Below, one piece after another: positions 14,910 through 24,423 of a DNA stretch of 64,000 nt. Below the pieces are notes generated by a model. The model was not told the origin of the DNA, searched no databases, and worked only from the letters and a program-made list of their open reading frames with translations. A program made the position numbers and the translations under genes. Source of the DNA: Schlesneria sp. DSM 10557 (GTDB taxonomy: Bacteria > Planctomycetota > Planctomycetia > Planctomycetales > Planctomycetaceae); the NCBI RefSeq assembly GCF_041860085.1, contig NZ_CP124747.1:1364001-1428000 (forward strand). Reading direction: 5' to 3'. Numbering within the stretch: position 1 is the stretch's first letter; the number at the start of each line of letters is the position of its first letter.

Positions 14910-16862
14910 ATCGGGATAGGGGTCCGCCTCGCGGCGGAACCCCTCCCACACCACCGTGCGTACGGGTCCGTACACGGCGGTTCGGTTGGTTAAGCGGGTT
15001 TGGGTGTTAGTCGAGGAATTCCTAACGACATGAAGAAGTCGGTGGGGAAGGCGATGTGGAGAGCAGGACTTTTACTGATCCGCCACGGGCCGTGACAGCT
15101 TCCTGCAGTTTGAGCCGCAAGATCGCGTGAGACTTGCCCTTTGCGGAGCTCGGCAAATTTGTTCCCGCCCCGTCGCCATTGTTTCCAAAGAAAGGCCCGC
15201 AGCCTTCGATGGACCCACGAGTCAAGGTCACGCAACACACTGGGTGTTTCGCAAGCACCGAAGTACCCACGCCAGCCCTGCAGATAACGTGACAAGCTTG
15301 TCACTAGCTGCTCCAGACTGACCCCACGTGTCCGACGCGTCAGTTCTCGAATCTTCTCCTTAAATCGCTGGAGGGCCGTCGGCGCGATTCGCCGCTTCGG
15401 CTTCCGGTGATTCGTGAAGCTGAAACCGAGAAACTTTCGTTCCCACGGGCGAGCCACCGCACTTTTGGTCTCGTTGACCTTGAGCTTCAGTCGTGTGGTC
15501 AGAAAGCGAGTCACACTCGCCATCACTCGTTCACCCGCTCGGCGGCTGTTCACATAGATGTTGCAGTCGTCGGCATACCGGGCATAACGGAGACCACGTC
15601 GAATGAGTTCCTGGTCGAGATCGTCCAGTACGATGTTCGATAGTAAGGGTGAAAGTGGACCGCCTTGCGGCGTTCCCTCGTCGGTCGGATTGACCAGCCC
15701 ATCCTCCAGGACTCCCGCATTGAGAAATGCGCGAATCAGTCGCAATAGCCGGGGATCGTTGACCCGTTTCGCAATGCGTCCCATCAGGATATCGTGGTTG
15801 ACTCGATCGAAGAATTTCTCCAAATCGAGGTCGACCACCCAGCGATAACCCTCGGCGATAAAGCCTTGTGCTGCTGTGACGGCCTGGTGAGCCGAGCGAC
15901 CGGGTCGGAACCCATAGCTGTGCGGAGAGAATGTCGGATCCCATCGCGGTTGGAGGACTTGAAGAACCGCTTGTTGAATGAAACGGTCCAGGGCTGTCGG
16001 AATGCCAAGCTTGCGCACCCCGCCGCCTGGCTTGGGAATTTCCACTCGTTTCACCGGTTGTGGTTCATAGTCCCCCTTCAACAACCGTTCCCGAATGGCA
16101 GGCCAATGCTGCTTCAAGTGTTCCACCAGGTCGTTGACAGTCACCCCGTCAGTTCCCGGTGCTCCCTTGTTGCCTCGAACTCGCTTTAGCGCTTCCTCCA
16201 GATTTCGTCGTTCACAGACTTCCTCCATTAACGCTTCAAACTTTGCTGGGTTTTCAGGTTCCCTCTTCGCCATAGACGGTTCGGACCCTCCTCCTGAGGC
16301 CCTCGGGACTTCATCCCTACTCTCCTCCGGAAAGGCCAGGTACTTCTGGATTTTCGGCCGCATGTCGTCCACGAGATTCAGGCCTTAATGGCCCCTCCAT
16401 TCAACCCCAGTTGGGGACCGTTCGGGCCTTCGCGGTTGTCACGGTTTCACCGAGCACGAGCTGTTTCTCCCCCTTTCGAGCGAGTGTCCCGCCTGGCAAA
16501 CCGACGCCGCATACTACGCCCTCTGCTGACTTCTGCCGCTTGATCAGAGAATCTTGCGATCCTCTCAGTCTCGAATTCGGGACAAAACGGCAGATCTCCC
16601 GAGGTAAGTTTCTCCGCTTTCCACGCACAACCGCCGGATTTACGTTTTGCACTCTTGATGGATAAGGACTTCGCTGTCACGTGCCAGCTCGTCCAGTACT
16701 CACGCCTCACATCCGGTTTCTATACGTCGGCTCGCGTGTTTGCTCCATGCTTCTTTCAGACGCTGCCTCACGGCAATCGACCTTGCACTTCGCTAATCCT
16801 TCACTTCCATCAGGTTGGATAAGGGACTTACACCCTCAAGCTGAGAAACATGCTCGGCACAC
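14910..16862 (-). mobile_element. Complete group IIC intron
   Basis: About 1953 bases, read on the minus strand. The 5' end GTGTGCCGAGCATG (from 16862) resembles the GUGUGCCCGGCAUG start known for the Oceanobacillus iheyensis group IIC intron, followed by GAGGGTGTAAGTCCC. Near the ORF start is GAAGTCAGCAGAGGG, also as in that intron. Domain V is GAACCGCCGTGTACGG with CCGTACGCACGGTGGTGT (about 14943-14982), then a G-rich domain VI stem and the 3' end CCCGAT at 14910. The intron encodes a reverse transcriptase. Its 5' exon is a rho-independent terminator (16865-16900), the known target preference of class C introns. All parts are present, so it may be active. Confidence 0.93.
14990..16273 (-). 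CDS. ltrA: Group II intron reverse transcriptase/maturase (class C)
   Basis: 427 residues from ATG 16273; the frame stays open to GTG 16372, which would add 33 residues. The reverse-transcriptase domain shows RGNKGAPGTDGVTV, IPKPGGGVRKLGIPTALDR, SYGFRPGRSAHQAV, the catalytic DLDLEKFFD and YADD, and GTPQGGPLSPLLSNIVLD. The maturase (X) region follows (FKEKIRELTRRTRG, LQGWRGYFG). No HNH endonuclease is attached, typical of class C proteins, which insert without second-strand cutting. ATG 16273 is preferred because GGAGGG lies upstream and the length then fits the class. The frame is intact and both catalytic aspartates are present. It lies in domain IV, directly ahead of domain V. Confidence 0.93.
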   Translation of the reverse strand: MAKREPENPAKFEALMEEVCERRNLEEALKRVRGNKGAPGTDGVTVNDLVEHLKQHWPAIRERLLKGDYEPQPVKRVEIPKPGGGVRKLGIPTALDRFIQQAVLQVLQPRWDPTFSPHSYGFRPGRSAHQAVTAAQGFIAEGYRWVVDLDLEKFFDRVNHDILMGRIAKRVNDPRLLRLIRAFLNAGVLEDGLVNPTDEGTPQGGPLSPLLSNIVLDDLDQELIRRGLRYARYADDCNIYVNSRRAGERVMASVTRFLTTRLKLKVNETKSAVARPWERKFLGFSFTNHRKPKRRIAPTALQRFKEKIRELTRRTRGVSLEQLVTSLSRYLQGWRGYFGACETPSVLRDLDSWVHRRLRAFLWKQWRRGGNKFAELRKGQVSRDLAAQTAGSCHGPWRISKSPALHIAFPTDFFMSLGIPRLTPKPA

Positions 16863-16864
16863 AC

Positions 16865-16900
16865 AAAACAACCCCACCGAATCGCTTCGGCGGGGTTGTT
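16865..16900 (-). terminator. Rho-independent terminator that serves as intron target
   Basis: On the minus strand AACAACCCCGCCGAA, a GCGA tetraloop and TTCGGTGGGGTTGTT form a 15-bp stem with one G-U pair, ending in TTTT at 16868-16865. It lies 25 bases after the stop of the Gfo/Idh/MocA gene and directly against the 5' end of the group II intron. Confidence 0.9.
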
Positions 16901-16925
16901 TTCTGCAATTCAGATCAACGGAATC

Positions 16926-18302
16926 CTAGTACTCGCGGGTGGTTTTGATACCGGGTGCTGGTACCGGGTACTTTCCTTCGGCATTGGCCAGCAATGGTGC
17001 AGGGCCGTCGAGGGTCAGCTTGTCGACGTTCGGAGCAAACTCGTGGTCCGAGTTCAGGATCTCGTCGAAGGTGATCACGCGGCCTGTGTGGCAGGCCATA
17101 CGTCCCATCGAGGTGACGAGACTGGCTTCGGCGCCTCGCTTGGCTTCGTTATAGGGCTTGTCTGAACGGATAGCGTTCATCAAGTGATCCCATTCCAACT
17201 GGTAGGGGTTTGGTTCAGGTTCTTTGGCGCGCCAGACGACTTCGTCTTCGGTCATCTTCTGTGCCTTGAAGATTCGAGCCTTCGAAGGAGCGTGCCCCGA
17301 TTGGGAAATCACTGCCGACCCCTTGGTCCCGTGACAGTAACTGGCGAACTCATTCGCACAGTTGATCATGCCGCGACCTTCGAGCATCAGCTTCGCACCG
17401 TCGGCGAACGTGTACTCCACCGTGTACGAATCGAAGTTCTGATCGACATACTCACCACGGTAGTGACGACCACCGTAGCCCTTCGCTTCCACAGGCCAGG
17501 CATCTTTCATCCAGCAGCATTCGTCGATGTTGTGAATGAGGAAGTCGCTGAAGGCACCACCACTGGCCCAGAGGAAGCCGTGGAAGTTGCGGATCTGGTA
17601 CATCAATTCACTGATGTCACCCTGGCGCTTACCGACGAAAGCCGATCCGGTCGGACCGGTCACGCGGTAGGCTCGCATCAGGTTGAGCTGACCGAGCTGG
17701 CCATCCTGAATCCGCTCGAACAGTTCTCCACGGGCTTCGCAGTGGCGGCACATCAGACCGACACCGACCTTCAGATTCTTTTTCAGGGACTCTTCGTAAA
17801 GAGCCAGCATCTTGCGTGTGCTTGGACCGTCGACCGTGGTGGGCTTTTCCATGAAAACGTTCAGACCGCGGTCAATCGCATATTTGAAGTGGACCCAGCG
17901 GAAGGCCACGGGCGTCGTGAGAATGACAACGTCACCCTTTTTCAACGAATCCATCGCCTGCTTGTACCCGTCGAAACCGATGAACTTTCGGTCTTCCGGG
18001 ACATCGACCATCTCGTTGAACTTGGCTTTCAGCGCGTCATAGCTTGATTTCAGCTTCTCGGGAATGACATCCGCGATGGCAGTCAGTTTGACGGGGCCAA
18101 GCTTCGTCGACAACGCGTTCTCGGCAGCTCCCGTTCCACGTCCCCCGGCTCCAATCAGAGCAACTTGAATCGTATTCGTTTCGCCAGCATAGACGTGCTT
18201 TGGAATCACGATTCCGGCCAGTGCCGATGCGGCGGCGACGGTGCCGGTCGTTTTCAGCAGGTCGCGGCGCGAAACAGCGCCGTTTGATTCGATACTTTCC
18301 AC
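16926..18302 (-). CDS. Tat-exported Gfo/Idh/MocA family oxidoreductase
   Basis: 458-residue NAD(P)-dependent oxidoreductase of the Gfo/Idh/MocA family, probably acting on a sugar or sugar derivative. A Tat signal (SRRDLLK, 11-17, then a hydrophobic stretch to about 39) is followed by a Rossmann fold with VALIGAGGRGTG (48-58), AIADVIPEK, and the family motif EKPTT. The C-terminal half has GGHYRGEYVDQNFDSYTVEY. GTG 18302 is the start; AGGAG lies eight bases upstream. It is a single-gene unit ending in the strong terminator at 16865-16900. A second, distant family member is at 40356-41642. Tat-exported members are abundant in planctomycetes, with substrates mostly unknown. Confidence 0.92.
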   Translation of the reverse strand: MESIESNGAVSRRDLLKTTGTVAAASALAGIVIPKHVYAGETNTIQVALIGAGGRGTGAAENALSTKLGPVKLTAIADVIPEKLKSSYDALKAKFNEMVDVPEDRKFIGFDGYKQAMDSLKKGDVVILTTPVAFRWVHFKYAIDRGLNVFMEKPTTVDGPSTRKMLALYEESLKKNLKVGVGLMCRHCEARGELFERIQDGQLGQLNLMRAYRVTGPTGSAFVGKRQGDISELMYQIRNFHGFLWASGGAFSDFLIHNIDECCWMKDAWPVEAKGYGGRHYRGEYVDQNFDSYTVEYTFADGAKLMLEGRGMINCANEFASYCHGTKGSAVISQSGHAPSKARIFKAQKMTEDEVVWRAKEPEPNPYQLEWDHLMNAIRSDKPYNEAKRGAEASLVTSMGRMACHTGRVITFDEILNSDHEFAPNVDKLTLDGPAPLLANAEGKYPVPAPGIKTTREY

Positions 18303-18603
18303 AGTTGAAACTCCTCTTGAAAATGCTTCAGGGGCTCAGCTCAAAGCGAATGAGCCCTCAAATACACACGACAGCGCTACGTAGTATGTGGTCAGATGAC
18401 ATTTCAGTAAGTCGAGCAGACTGTAACAACGATACTCGTTGTACCGACATCGCGTCCGGCACGCGAGTGTTCCGGGGGCGAGAAAACGAATCGTATCGAG
18501 AGGGTAAGGTTCCTATTAACAGGTGATATAACACCAACAGTCGAGAATCTCAGAGGACCGACCACTGCACAGGGGTCGTGGCCGGTTTCGGCTTTCTGCC
18601 AGA
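18303..18603. other. Intergenic region between batE end and oxidoreductase start
   Basis: Holds the upstream region of the oxidoreductase, including its AGGAG (complement within 18311-18318), and the space after batE. I see no terminator-like hairpin with a T-tract and no gene. Confidence 0.4.
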
Positions 18604-19380
18604 TCACCTTGCGACACAGTCATTTCGGATCCATCCATCGCCGATGCCTTCAAAGTGGCCGAACGTCCAGCCGGGTGTTTCACCGAGCACCCGAAATTCT
18701 GCTCCATCCCGCAGTGGATGATCAAATGCCGCTTCGTAAGCTTCTCCGGTCCCTTTTCTGGCAATCGTTTCTCGAGTGATGACAGCTCGGTCAGCATCCA
18801 GTAATTCGGGATCGGTCAGCCAGGCGTCCAGGCCCATCGCCAGGCTCGCCACGACGAGGCCTGCAATCGGCAAACAAAAACGGGGGCGACGAAACCAGAA
18901 TGCCACAACCGCTGCAACCGCACTTATCGACATTCCGATCAAAAATGTGAGGCATTTCGACGGAAAAGAAAGCCAGTCCGTCCAGAAGAAAACGTGTGTC
19001 CACCACGGCTGCGGAACTTCGGTCAGTCGTCCTGGAGCCATCGCCAGTGCCTGTTCCAAGTTTGCTTTGAGGTAAGGATCGGTGGGAAGGTAGGACCTGG
19101 CCTTGCGGTAATTCAAAATCGCCCGCCCGAATTGCCCAGCCCGGAAGTAGGCATTCCCCAGGTTGTAATAGACGGCACCGTTGCGGTAGCCGTCCGCGAC
19201 GATCGACTCCAGTTCGCTGGCGGATTTGAGGTAGTCTTCGGTCGATTTTGCTGAATCGAAAAGTTCCAGAGCCCGCACGAACGAACGCTCTGCTGCCCCG
19301 GAATCCGCAGCAGAAACTTGCTGTCCCGTCATCAGGAGAAATACGCAGAGCAGTCGAGAAACAGTCGCAATCAATTTCAT
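18604..19380 (-). CDS. batE: BatE-like TPR protein with SH3-like tail
   Basis: 258 residues: a signal or anchor segment (VSRLLCVFLLMTG), a TPR region in the first half (AVYYNLGNAYFRAGQFGRAI, LNYRKARSYLPTDPYLKANL), two membrane segments near the middle, and a C-terminal SH3-like domain (GAEFRVLGETPGWTFGHFEG). This order matches BatE of Bacteroides-type aerotolerance operons. ATG 19380 is preferred over TTG 19392, four codons earlier. It is the last gene of the moxR-bat cluster, 46 bases after batD. Bat proteins are thought to form a membrane complex linked to stress tolerance; their precise job is unsettled. Confidence 0.85.
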   Translation of the reverse strand: MKLIATVSRLLCVFLLMTGQQVSAADSGAAERSFVRALELFDSAKSTEDYLKSASELESIVADGYRNGAVYYNLGNAYFRAGQFGRAILNYRKARSYLPTDPYLKANLEQALAMAPGRLTEVPQPWWTHVFFWTDWLSFPSKCLTFLIGMSISAVAAVVAFWFRRPRFCLPIAGLVVASLAMGLDAWLTDPELLDADRAVITRETIARKGTGEAYEAAFDHPLRDGAEFRVLGETPGWTFGHFEGIGDGWIRNDCVAR

Positions 19381-19426
19381 CTTAACCCGCAATTCACAAC
19401 GCCTGTGATGTCCCAGGACGCGAGCT

Positions 19427-21367
19427 TCAGGCTCGTTCCAGACCGCTTGTCAACCTGCCGATCAGACGAGACGTCTCGCCCATCGCCTCTTCAATTTGAA
19501 CCGATTGAGCCCCCCCGTACTCTGCCGACTCGATCGACTCCAGCAGTCGAATCACCGCCGCTCGGTCTTCTTCCGTCACGGACGAACCGGCAAGAATTTC
19601 ACGAACGTCCGCCGACGTCAGACCGTCCGCCACCCGGTTTTTCAGGTCGGCAATCAGTCCTATTAACGCAGCACGCAGCGTACGAAGAGCCACTTTCGCG
19701 TCACCTTTGCCGGTGAGTGACCGGGCTTCACTTAATCTTCGCTGTGCGTTGCTGCGGGCCTGCTGGCGTCGCACGAATCGCTCGTCTGAATTTCGACGCC
19801 GGAGCAGTGCAGTCAGTCCGATTGCAACCCCCGCACCACCCCAGACCGCGCCAGACGCGACCACGTACGAGAGCAGGCTGACTCGCTGATTTCGAACGGC
19901 CGAAAGGTTCGTAATGTTCTGAAAGATCCCCTCCGCACGCGATTTGATCGCTGCGGGCGAGGACGTCGTGAGGCTCCCTTTGATATCTCCCACGCTCAAT
20001 CGATCCGCCTCCGTGATTTCCAGCGGGATTGGTTGAGTCGCAATCGTCTCGAACTGCTCGCTTTGAGGATTAAAGGTGGAAATCGAAAGGGGCGGGACAC
20101 CCGACGAGAGGCGTTTTGGACGCAGTGCGTAGGTAAACAGCTTCGAAGTCCCTTCAACTCGCCCGGTCGGACTTTTGTCGATCAAATCAAAATTTTCGGC
20201 GAGCTCGGGAATCTCGGCCAGACCCGGAGCGGAAATGAGATCGAGCGACCCTGCCTGGTTCCCTCGATCGAACTTGAGCGTCAAAGTCAGGGGATCCCCG
20301 ACTCGAAGTTTCATCGGGCTGGCAGACGCCGTGACACGATACTCACCAATGCCTCCACAGTATGTCGGGGGGCGGGGCGAGGGAACCTCACGCACCTCAA
20401 GCTTGATTGCTGGAGAACTGGCGACCAGCCGTCGCCCGCGATACTCCCGCCGCTCGACCCCGGCGACGAACGTCCCTTTCACGAATGCGGGTCCAAGTGC
20501 GTATTCCCCCGTCTTCTCGGCAGTCAGGGTCCTGGAAAGTTCATACACAAAGTAGTCGACGTCCTTCCCCTCAAAATTTTTGCGGCTTTCACGTCCTTTC
20601 ATCAGGTTGAAAACGGCGGCGCGGGAACCGCCAAAAAACGAGTCTGTCCGTGTACTGAGATCATTCAACGTAAAGCCAACTCCGTCATCCGAGAGCATTG
20701 GCTGCAACCACATCTGCTTGTCGGAGGCTGTCAGCCCTGAAGGAGGATCGACCCAGTTAACCTGCAAATGCGGTGGTCGTTGTGTGAGCGGTGTCAGGGG
20801 ATCCAATTTCGGGTTATTCGGAACAGGCTGCACCAGAACCCGCAGCGTCACCGTGAATGGCTGGGTCGGGTAGACTTGCGAGGGATTCACCTTCATTTCC
20901 ATCAGGACAAGATCCTGCTCCTCAGCCGCAATCACCTTGAGCGGCACTTCCTCGCTCGAATAGGTCTTCCCCTCAATGCTGACCTTGGCAGGGGGAATCG
21001 TCAGTTCCCCTGCGATGCGAGGTGTAAGACGGTAGAGAAAGACATGGCTCAGAATGTTCTGCTGAGACACTTTCCCGTTGATGATCGTGATGGACGACTG
21101 ATTTCGGGAAGAATCTCCCTTGGCAGCGACGTCAAACAGCTCTTCGAAACCTGACAAATCGGGGCGAGGTGGACTTTCTACATTTTGAACTTCCACCTGA
21201 TAGTCGATGCTGTCGCCGACGTAAATTTCCTCGGCACTGGTCACAACGCGAACCTCAGGCGCAGCGGCAATCAGTTCGGCAGTTCCGATCAGGCAGACCA
21301 GCAACCAGATCCCTGCTGAAAAGAAATACCGTCGATTCCGAAAATCAAATTGTACGCGCGATGACAT
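19427..21367 (-). CDS. batD: BatD-like exported protein
   Basis: 646-residue BatD family protein. A signal peptide (RRYFFSAGIWLLVCLIGTAE) is followed by repeated Ig-like beta domains: VTSAEEIYVGDSIDYQVEVQ near the N-terminus, then LRVGDPLTLTLKFDRGNQAG further on. There is one membrane segment near residues 490-515 and a cytoplasmic helical tail. ATG 21367 overlaps the stop of the preceding gene by one base (TAATG), so the two are translationally coupled. The tail ends with a regular helical region similar to that of the BatD-like lipoprotein at 25504-26631, so this cluster appears to have two BatD-type members. Confidence 0.88.
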   Translation of the reverse strand: MSSRVQFDFRNRRYFFSAGIWLLVCLIGTAELIAAAPEVRVVTSAEEIYVGDSIDYQVEVQNVESPPRPDLSGFEELFDVAAKGDSSRNQSSITIINGKVSQQNILSHVFLYRLTPRIAGELTIPPAKVSIEGKTYSSEEVPLKVIAAEEQDLVLMEMKVNPSQVYPTQPFTVTLRVLVQPVPNNPKLDPLTPLTQRPPHLQVNWVDPPSGLTASDKQMWLQPMLSDDGVGFTLNDLSTRTDSFFGGSRAAVFNLMKGRESRKNFEGKDVDYFVYELSRTLTAEKTGEYALGPAFVKGTFVAGVERREYRGRRLVASSPAIKLEVREVPSPRPPTYCGGIGEYRVTASASPMKLRVGDPLTLTLKFDRGNQAGSLDLISAPGLAEIPELAENFDLIDKSPTGRVEGTSKLFTYALRPKRLSSGVPPLSISTFNPQSEQFETIATQPIPLEITEADRLSVGDIKGSLTTSSPAAIKSRAEGIFQNITNLSAVRNQRVSLLSYVVASGAVWGGAGVAIGLTALLRRRNSDERFVRRQQARSNAQRRLSEARSLTGKGDAKVALRTLRAALIGLIADLKNRVADGLTSADVREILAGSSVTEEDRAAVIRLLESIESAEYGGAQSVQIEEAMGETSRLIGRLTSGLERA

Positions 21368-24243
21368 TACCAATCCTTGTCGACTGGGACGCGACCGAGA
21401 AATTGTCCCTTCAGTTTACGATCTCGATCTCGCTTTTCCTGCTGCCGTTCACGCACCTTTCGGAGTGCATCCTCAAGACGATCATTGGACGCCTGAACGG
21501 GGTCCGGCCGACGCTCCTTCGATTCGTCTTGGTCCTTGTTCTGACTCTCATCTTTCTTGTTCTGTTCTTCTTCGGACGATTCCTTCTGATTGTTGTCCTG
21601 CTGCTGATCCTGTTTCTCGTCGTCCTGCTGGTTCTGCTGTTCCTGATCCTTCTGGTCCTGATCCTGCTGCTGGTCATCCTTGGGTTGTTCCCGCTCGATT
21701 TCCTCCAGAATCCGAAGTGCTTCCTCTGCCTGTCGCGCGGCGGCGCGCCTGTCGTTCTGCCTGAGGGATTGGATGGCCTCTTCCATCTGCTTCACGGCAT
21801 CCGGAGTACGAGCGATGGCGACTCGCAGTCCTTTCTTCGCGTCTTCCGGATCCACCTTTTGCATCGCCGCTCCCGCTGCATCGTCCTGCTGAGAATCATC
21901 CCTGGGGGCCTCGAGCTCATCGAGTTCTGCTTCTGCCTTGGGAACAAGAAGTTGAGTCCGCTTGAGCGTTTTCAACTGCCTGGCGACAACTCTGGAGAGT
22001 TCCTCTGCTGACGTCTCAGTCCCGGCGAGCGTCTGCGGCAGCCGATTCGATGGATTCGGGTTTTGATCCTGCGCTTCTCCAGTAGATGCTGTGTCATTGA
22101 CGAGAGGCAGCGAGTCCGACTCTGCCGAAGCAGGGGGTTCTTCAGAGTCGGTCTCTTCCGGCAAATCTGCCGCGAGGGCGGCTGTGATTTGCTTCTGCTG
22201 AACAATGTCTTCAGAGAGCAGGGGCTTGAAGGGGATGACTCCTTCCCAGATACGATCAAGCTCATCCAGTGCCGCCTGCTGATCGATGACCGCCTTTTCC
22301 CGATCTTTTCCAGACAGCTGCCGCGCTGCGGATCCCATTTTTTCCGCTGCGGTGTCGGCCCAGCTCTGTAGCAGCTTGATTCCGTCCTCCAGCTCCTTCG
22401 ATGGAGCCGATGTGTTGCCAGACTGCGGATCAGGCGGCGAGCGGAGCTCTGAATCGATCTTTTCCCGCAAAGTGGGGATCTCTTCCTTGAGCAGTTCCTG
22501 GGCCCGCTTCAATTCGGCAAAGGTATTTGAACGGACAGGTTCCTGCAGTCCCTGAACAGAATTTTTGAGTGTCGTCTGATCTTCGACGATGTAATTCAGG
22601 AATGTCAGCAGGTTTGATTCGTCGCGCCGCTTCTGTCGATCAATTTCGTTCCACCGGTCTGAGTAGTACTTGATCCATCGTCGAACCAGTTCCAGATTAC
22701 GGCGCGCAGAAGGATGATCTGACTGAAGTTCCAGACAATGCCGGTAAGCGGCAACGGCATGCGACAACTGATCCAGGATTTCCTGACGGTCCTTTGGCGC
22801 TACCAGTTCAGGCTTCTCACCCGCCAGAGTCCGCGCCTTTTCGGCTGACAGATTTCCCAGGTTGTAGTGTGCGGATGTCGCGATTCGCCGGTCCAGACTG
22901 AGACCCGCGCGGAGGTAGGCTTCCCTGGCCACTTCGAAATCACCTTTTCGATGAGCCGCACAGGCTTCGTCGAATGCGGCAACCGCGGCATCCGCTGACT
23001 TGCGCTGATCCAGTTCTTCTTTCGCTTCTGTGAATCGCGTCAGGGCCTCGTCATATTTCTCCGACGAGTAGAGCTGTAAACCTTCTTTCAAACTGGCGGC
23101 CGGTTCGATGGCATTGGCCACGTTACTCGGACCAGGGGCCCACGGAAGGACCGCGAAAAGGGCGATCAGACTGGAAGCAGTGGCCCCTCGTCGACGTTCC
23201 CTGGACGGATTTCCGGGCAGCGAAAGCGCCTTCTGTGGCAAGCCAGCCGGCTTGCGATAAACGCTGATTCCCAAGTCCACAAGGAGCAGCAGCAGGCTCA
23301 TCGCCAGAAACGTTTGGAACTTCTCGGAATAGCGGATTTTCTTCTGACTGGCCTCTTCGGCTCCCCGTCGTCCCCGCAGGTGGGCTTCGTACAGTTCACC
23401 GAGGTCATACGAACGCGTTCCGGCAGGAACGTAAATGCCGGCTGTTTTCAGCGCAATCTGTTCCAGCAGATCACCATCCAGTTTGCTCCAGACTTGTTGA
23501 CCCTGGTACTCGAGATAACCCTGTGCATCTCCCTTCAGCGGGACCCGTGCCCCCCGTTCTGCGTCTCCGAGACCGATGGTGAAGATCGATACCCGTCTCT
23601 CGTTGGCCGCCGCCGCTGCCTCCAATGGATAGGACTTCTGATCGTCGCCGTCGGTGATCAGAATCATCGTCTGATCTCGTTCGGCGTTCGCGCTGAACAC
23701 CTCCAGTCCCTTCCGGATCGCGTCGCCAATCGCAGTTCCTCCGCGCGGTGCACTGTCGGGATCCAATTCATCCAGCGATCGACGAAACGAATCGTAGTCA
23801 ACTGTCAGTGGGCACTTCACCACCGCCTGACCCGCGAATGCGATCAGTCCCACCCGTTCGCCCTCAAGACGATTGAGCAGCGATGCAACGTCCGCTTTCG
23901 CGCGGCCGAGTCGCGAGGGGACGACGTCATCAGCCAGCATCGACCGGGAGATATCGATCAGAACATAGATGTCAGAACCGCGCGGCACGACTTGTTCGAC
24001 TTCTGTCCCGAATCGTGGTCCGGCCAGGGCCACCAGACCGCAGATCATCGCACCTTCACGAAGAAGCAGTTTGGTGAAGAACCGGAGACGCAATTCCTCG
24101 GGAAGGATCCGCTCCCACATCGCCTGCGCTGCAAATGCTTCTCGCGCACGTCTGCGGCGCCGCTGAGACTCCAGTGCAAGCACGAGCCATCCGACGCACA
24201 GCGGCAAGATCAAATACAAAGCTTCAGGATGCTGCCAGTTCAT
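21367..24243 (-). CDS. BatB-BatC fusion: VWA domain, TPRs and Gln/Asp-rich tail
   Basis: 958 residues. The BatB part has two N-terminal membrane segments, a von Willebrand A domain with a complete MIDAS start DISRS (97-101) and ITDGDDQ, and a further membrane segment near 310-330. The BatC part starts near residue 380 with TPRs (GLQLYSSEKYDEALTRF, SAHYNLGNLSAEKARTL), then long charged helices. The last 120 residues include about 65 that are almost only Gln, Asp, Glu, Lys and Asn, then a basic end (LKGQFLGRVPVDKDW). BatB and BatC are usually separate proteins. ATG 24243 is chosen; TTG 24258 is in frame. The gene is coupled to batD by a one-base overlap. Confidence 0.88.
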   Translation of the reverse strand: MNWQHPEALYLILPLCVGWLVLALESQRRRRRAREAFAAQAMWERILPEELRLRFFTKLLLREGAMICGLVALAGPRFGTEVEQVVPRGSDIYVLIDISRSMLADDVVPSRLGRAKADVASLLNRLEGERVGLIAFAGQAVVKCPLTVDYDSFRRSLDELDPDSAPRGGTAIGDAIRKGLEVFSANAERDQTMILITDGDDQKSYPLEAAAAANERRVSIFTIGLGDAERGARVPLKGDAQGYLEYQGQQVWSKLDGDLLEQIALKTAGIYVPAGTRSYDLGELYEAHLRGRRGAEEASQKKIRYSEKFQTFLAMSLLLLLVDLGISVYRKPAGLPQKALSLPGNPSRERRRGATASSLIALFAVLPWAPGPSNVANAIEPAASLKEGLQLYSSEKYDEALTRFTEAKEELDQRKSADAAVAAFDEACAAHRKGDFEVAREAYLRAGLSLDRRIATSAHYNLGNLSAEKARTLAGEKPELVAPKDRQEILDQLSHAVAAYRHCLELQSDHPSARRNLELVRRWIKYYSDRWNEIDRQKRRDESNLLTFLNYIVEDQTTLKNSVQGLQEPVRSNTFAELKRAQELLKEEIPTLREKIDSELRSPPDPQSGNTSAPSKELEDGIKLLQSWADTAAEKMGSAARQLSGKDREKAVIDQQAALDELDRIWEGVIPFKPLLSEDIVQQKQITAALAADLPEETDSEEPPASAESDSLPLVNDTASTGEAQDQNPNPSNRLPQTLAGTETSAEELSRVVARQLKTLKRTQLLVPKAEAELDELEAPRDDSQQDDAAGAAMQKVDPEDAKKGLRVAIARTPDAVKQMEEAIQSLRQNDRRAAARQAEEALRILEEIEREQPKDDQQQDQDQKDQEQQNQQDDEKQDQQQDNNQKESSEEEQNKKDESQNKDQDESKERRPDPVQASNDRLEDALRKVRERQQEKRDRDRKLKGQFLGRVPVDKDW

Positions 24244-24423
24244 CTTTCGTACCGACAAGAAAGAGGGATTCGCACGTTCATCTTTTCAATACGGATTCAT
24301 CACGCGGCTTGAGAGACCGACCGGCGATTTCCCTGTGCGATTGTGACCATGTGATTCCCATTTTGTGTGAAGTTTGCCTGCGGTCTCCCGCCGCTTGCGG
24401 ACGGTTGTCGACTGTAACGTCGT

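Noticed and set aside
17184-18047. 287-codon plus-strand frame
   Set aside because: Antisense to the Gfo/Idh/MocA gene, which is well supported.
21169-22011. 280-codon plus-strand frame rich in Leu, Val and Phe, resembling a membrane protein
   Set aside because: It is the complement of the BatB-BatC Gln/Asp-rich tail; CAG and GAC codons read backwards give Leu and Val. The minus-strand gene has clear domains.
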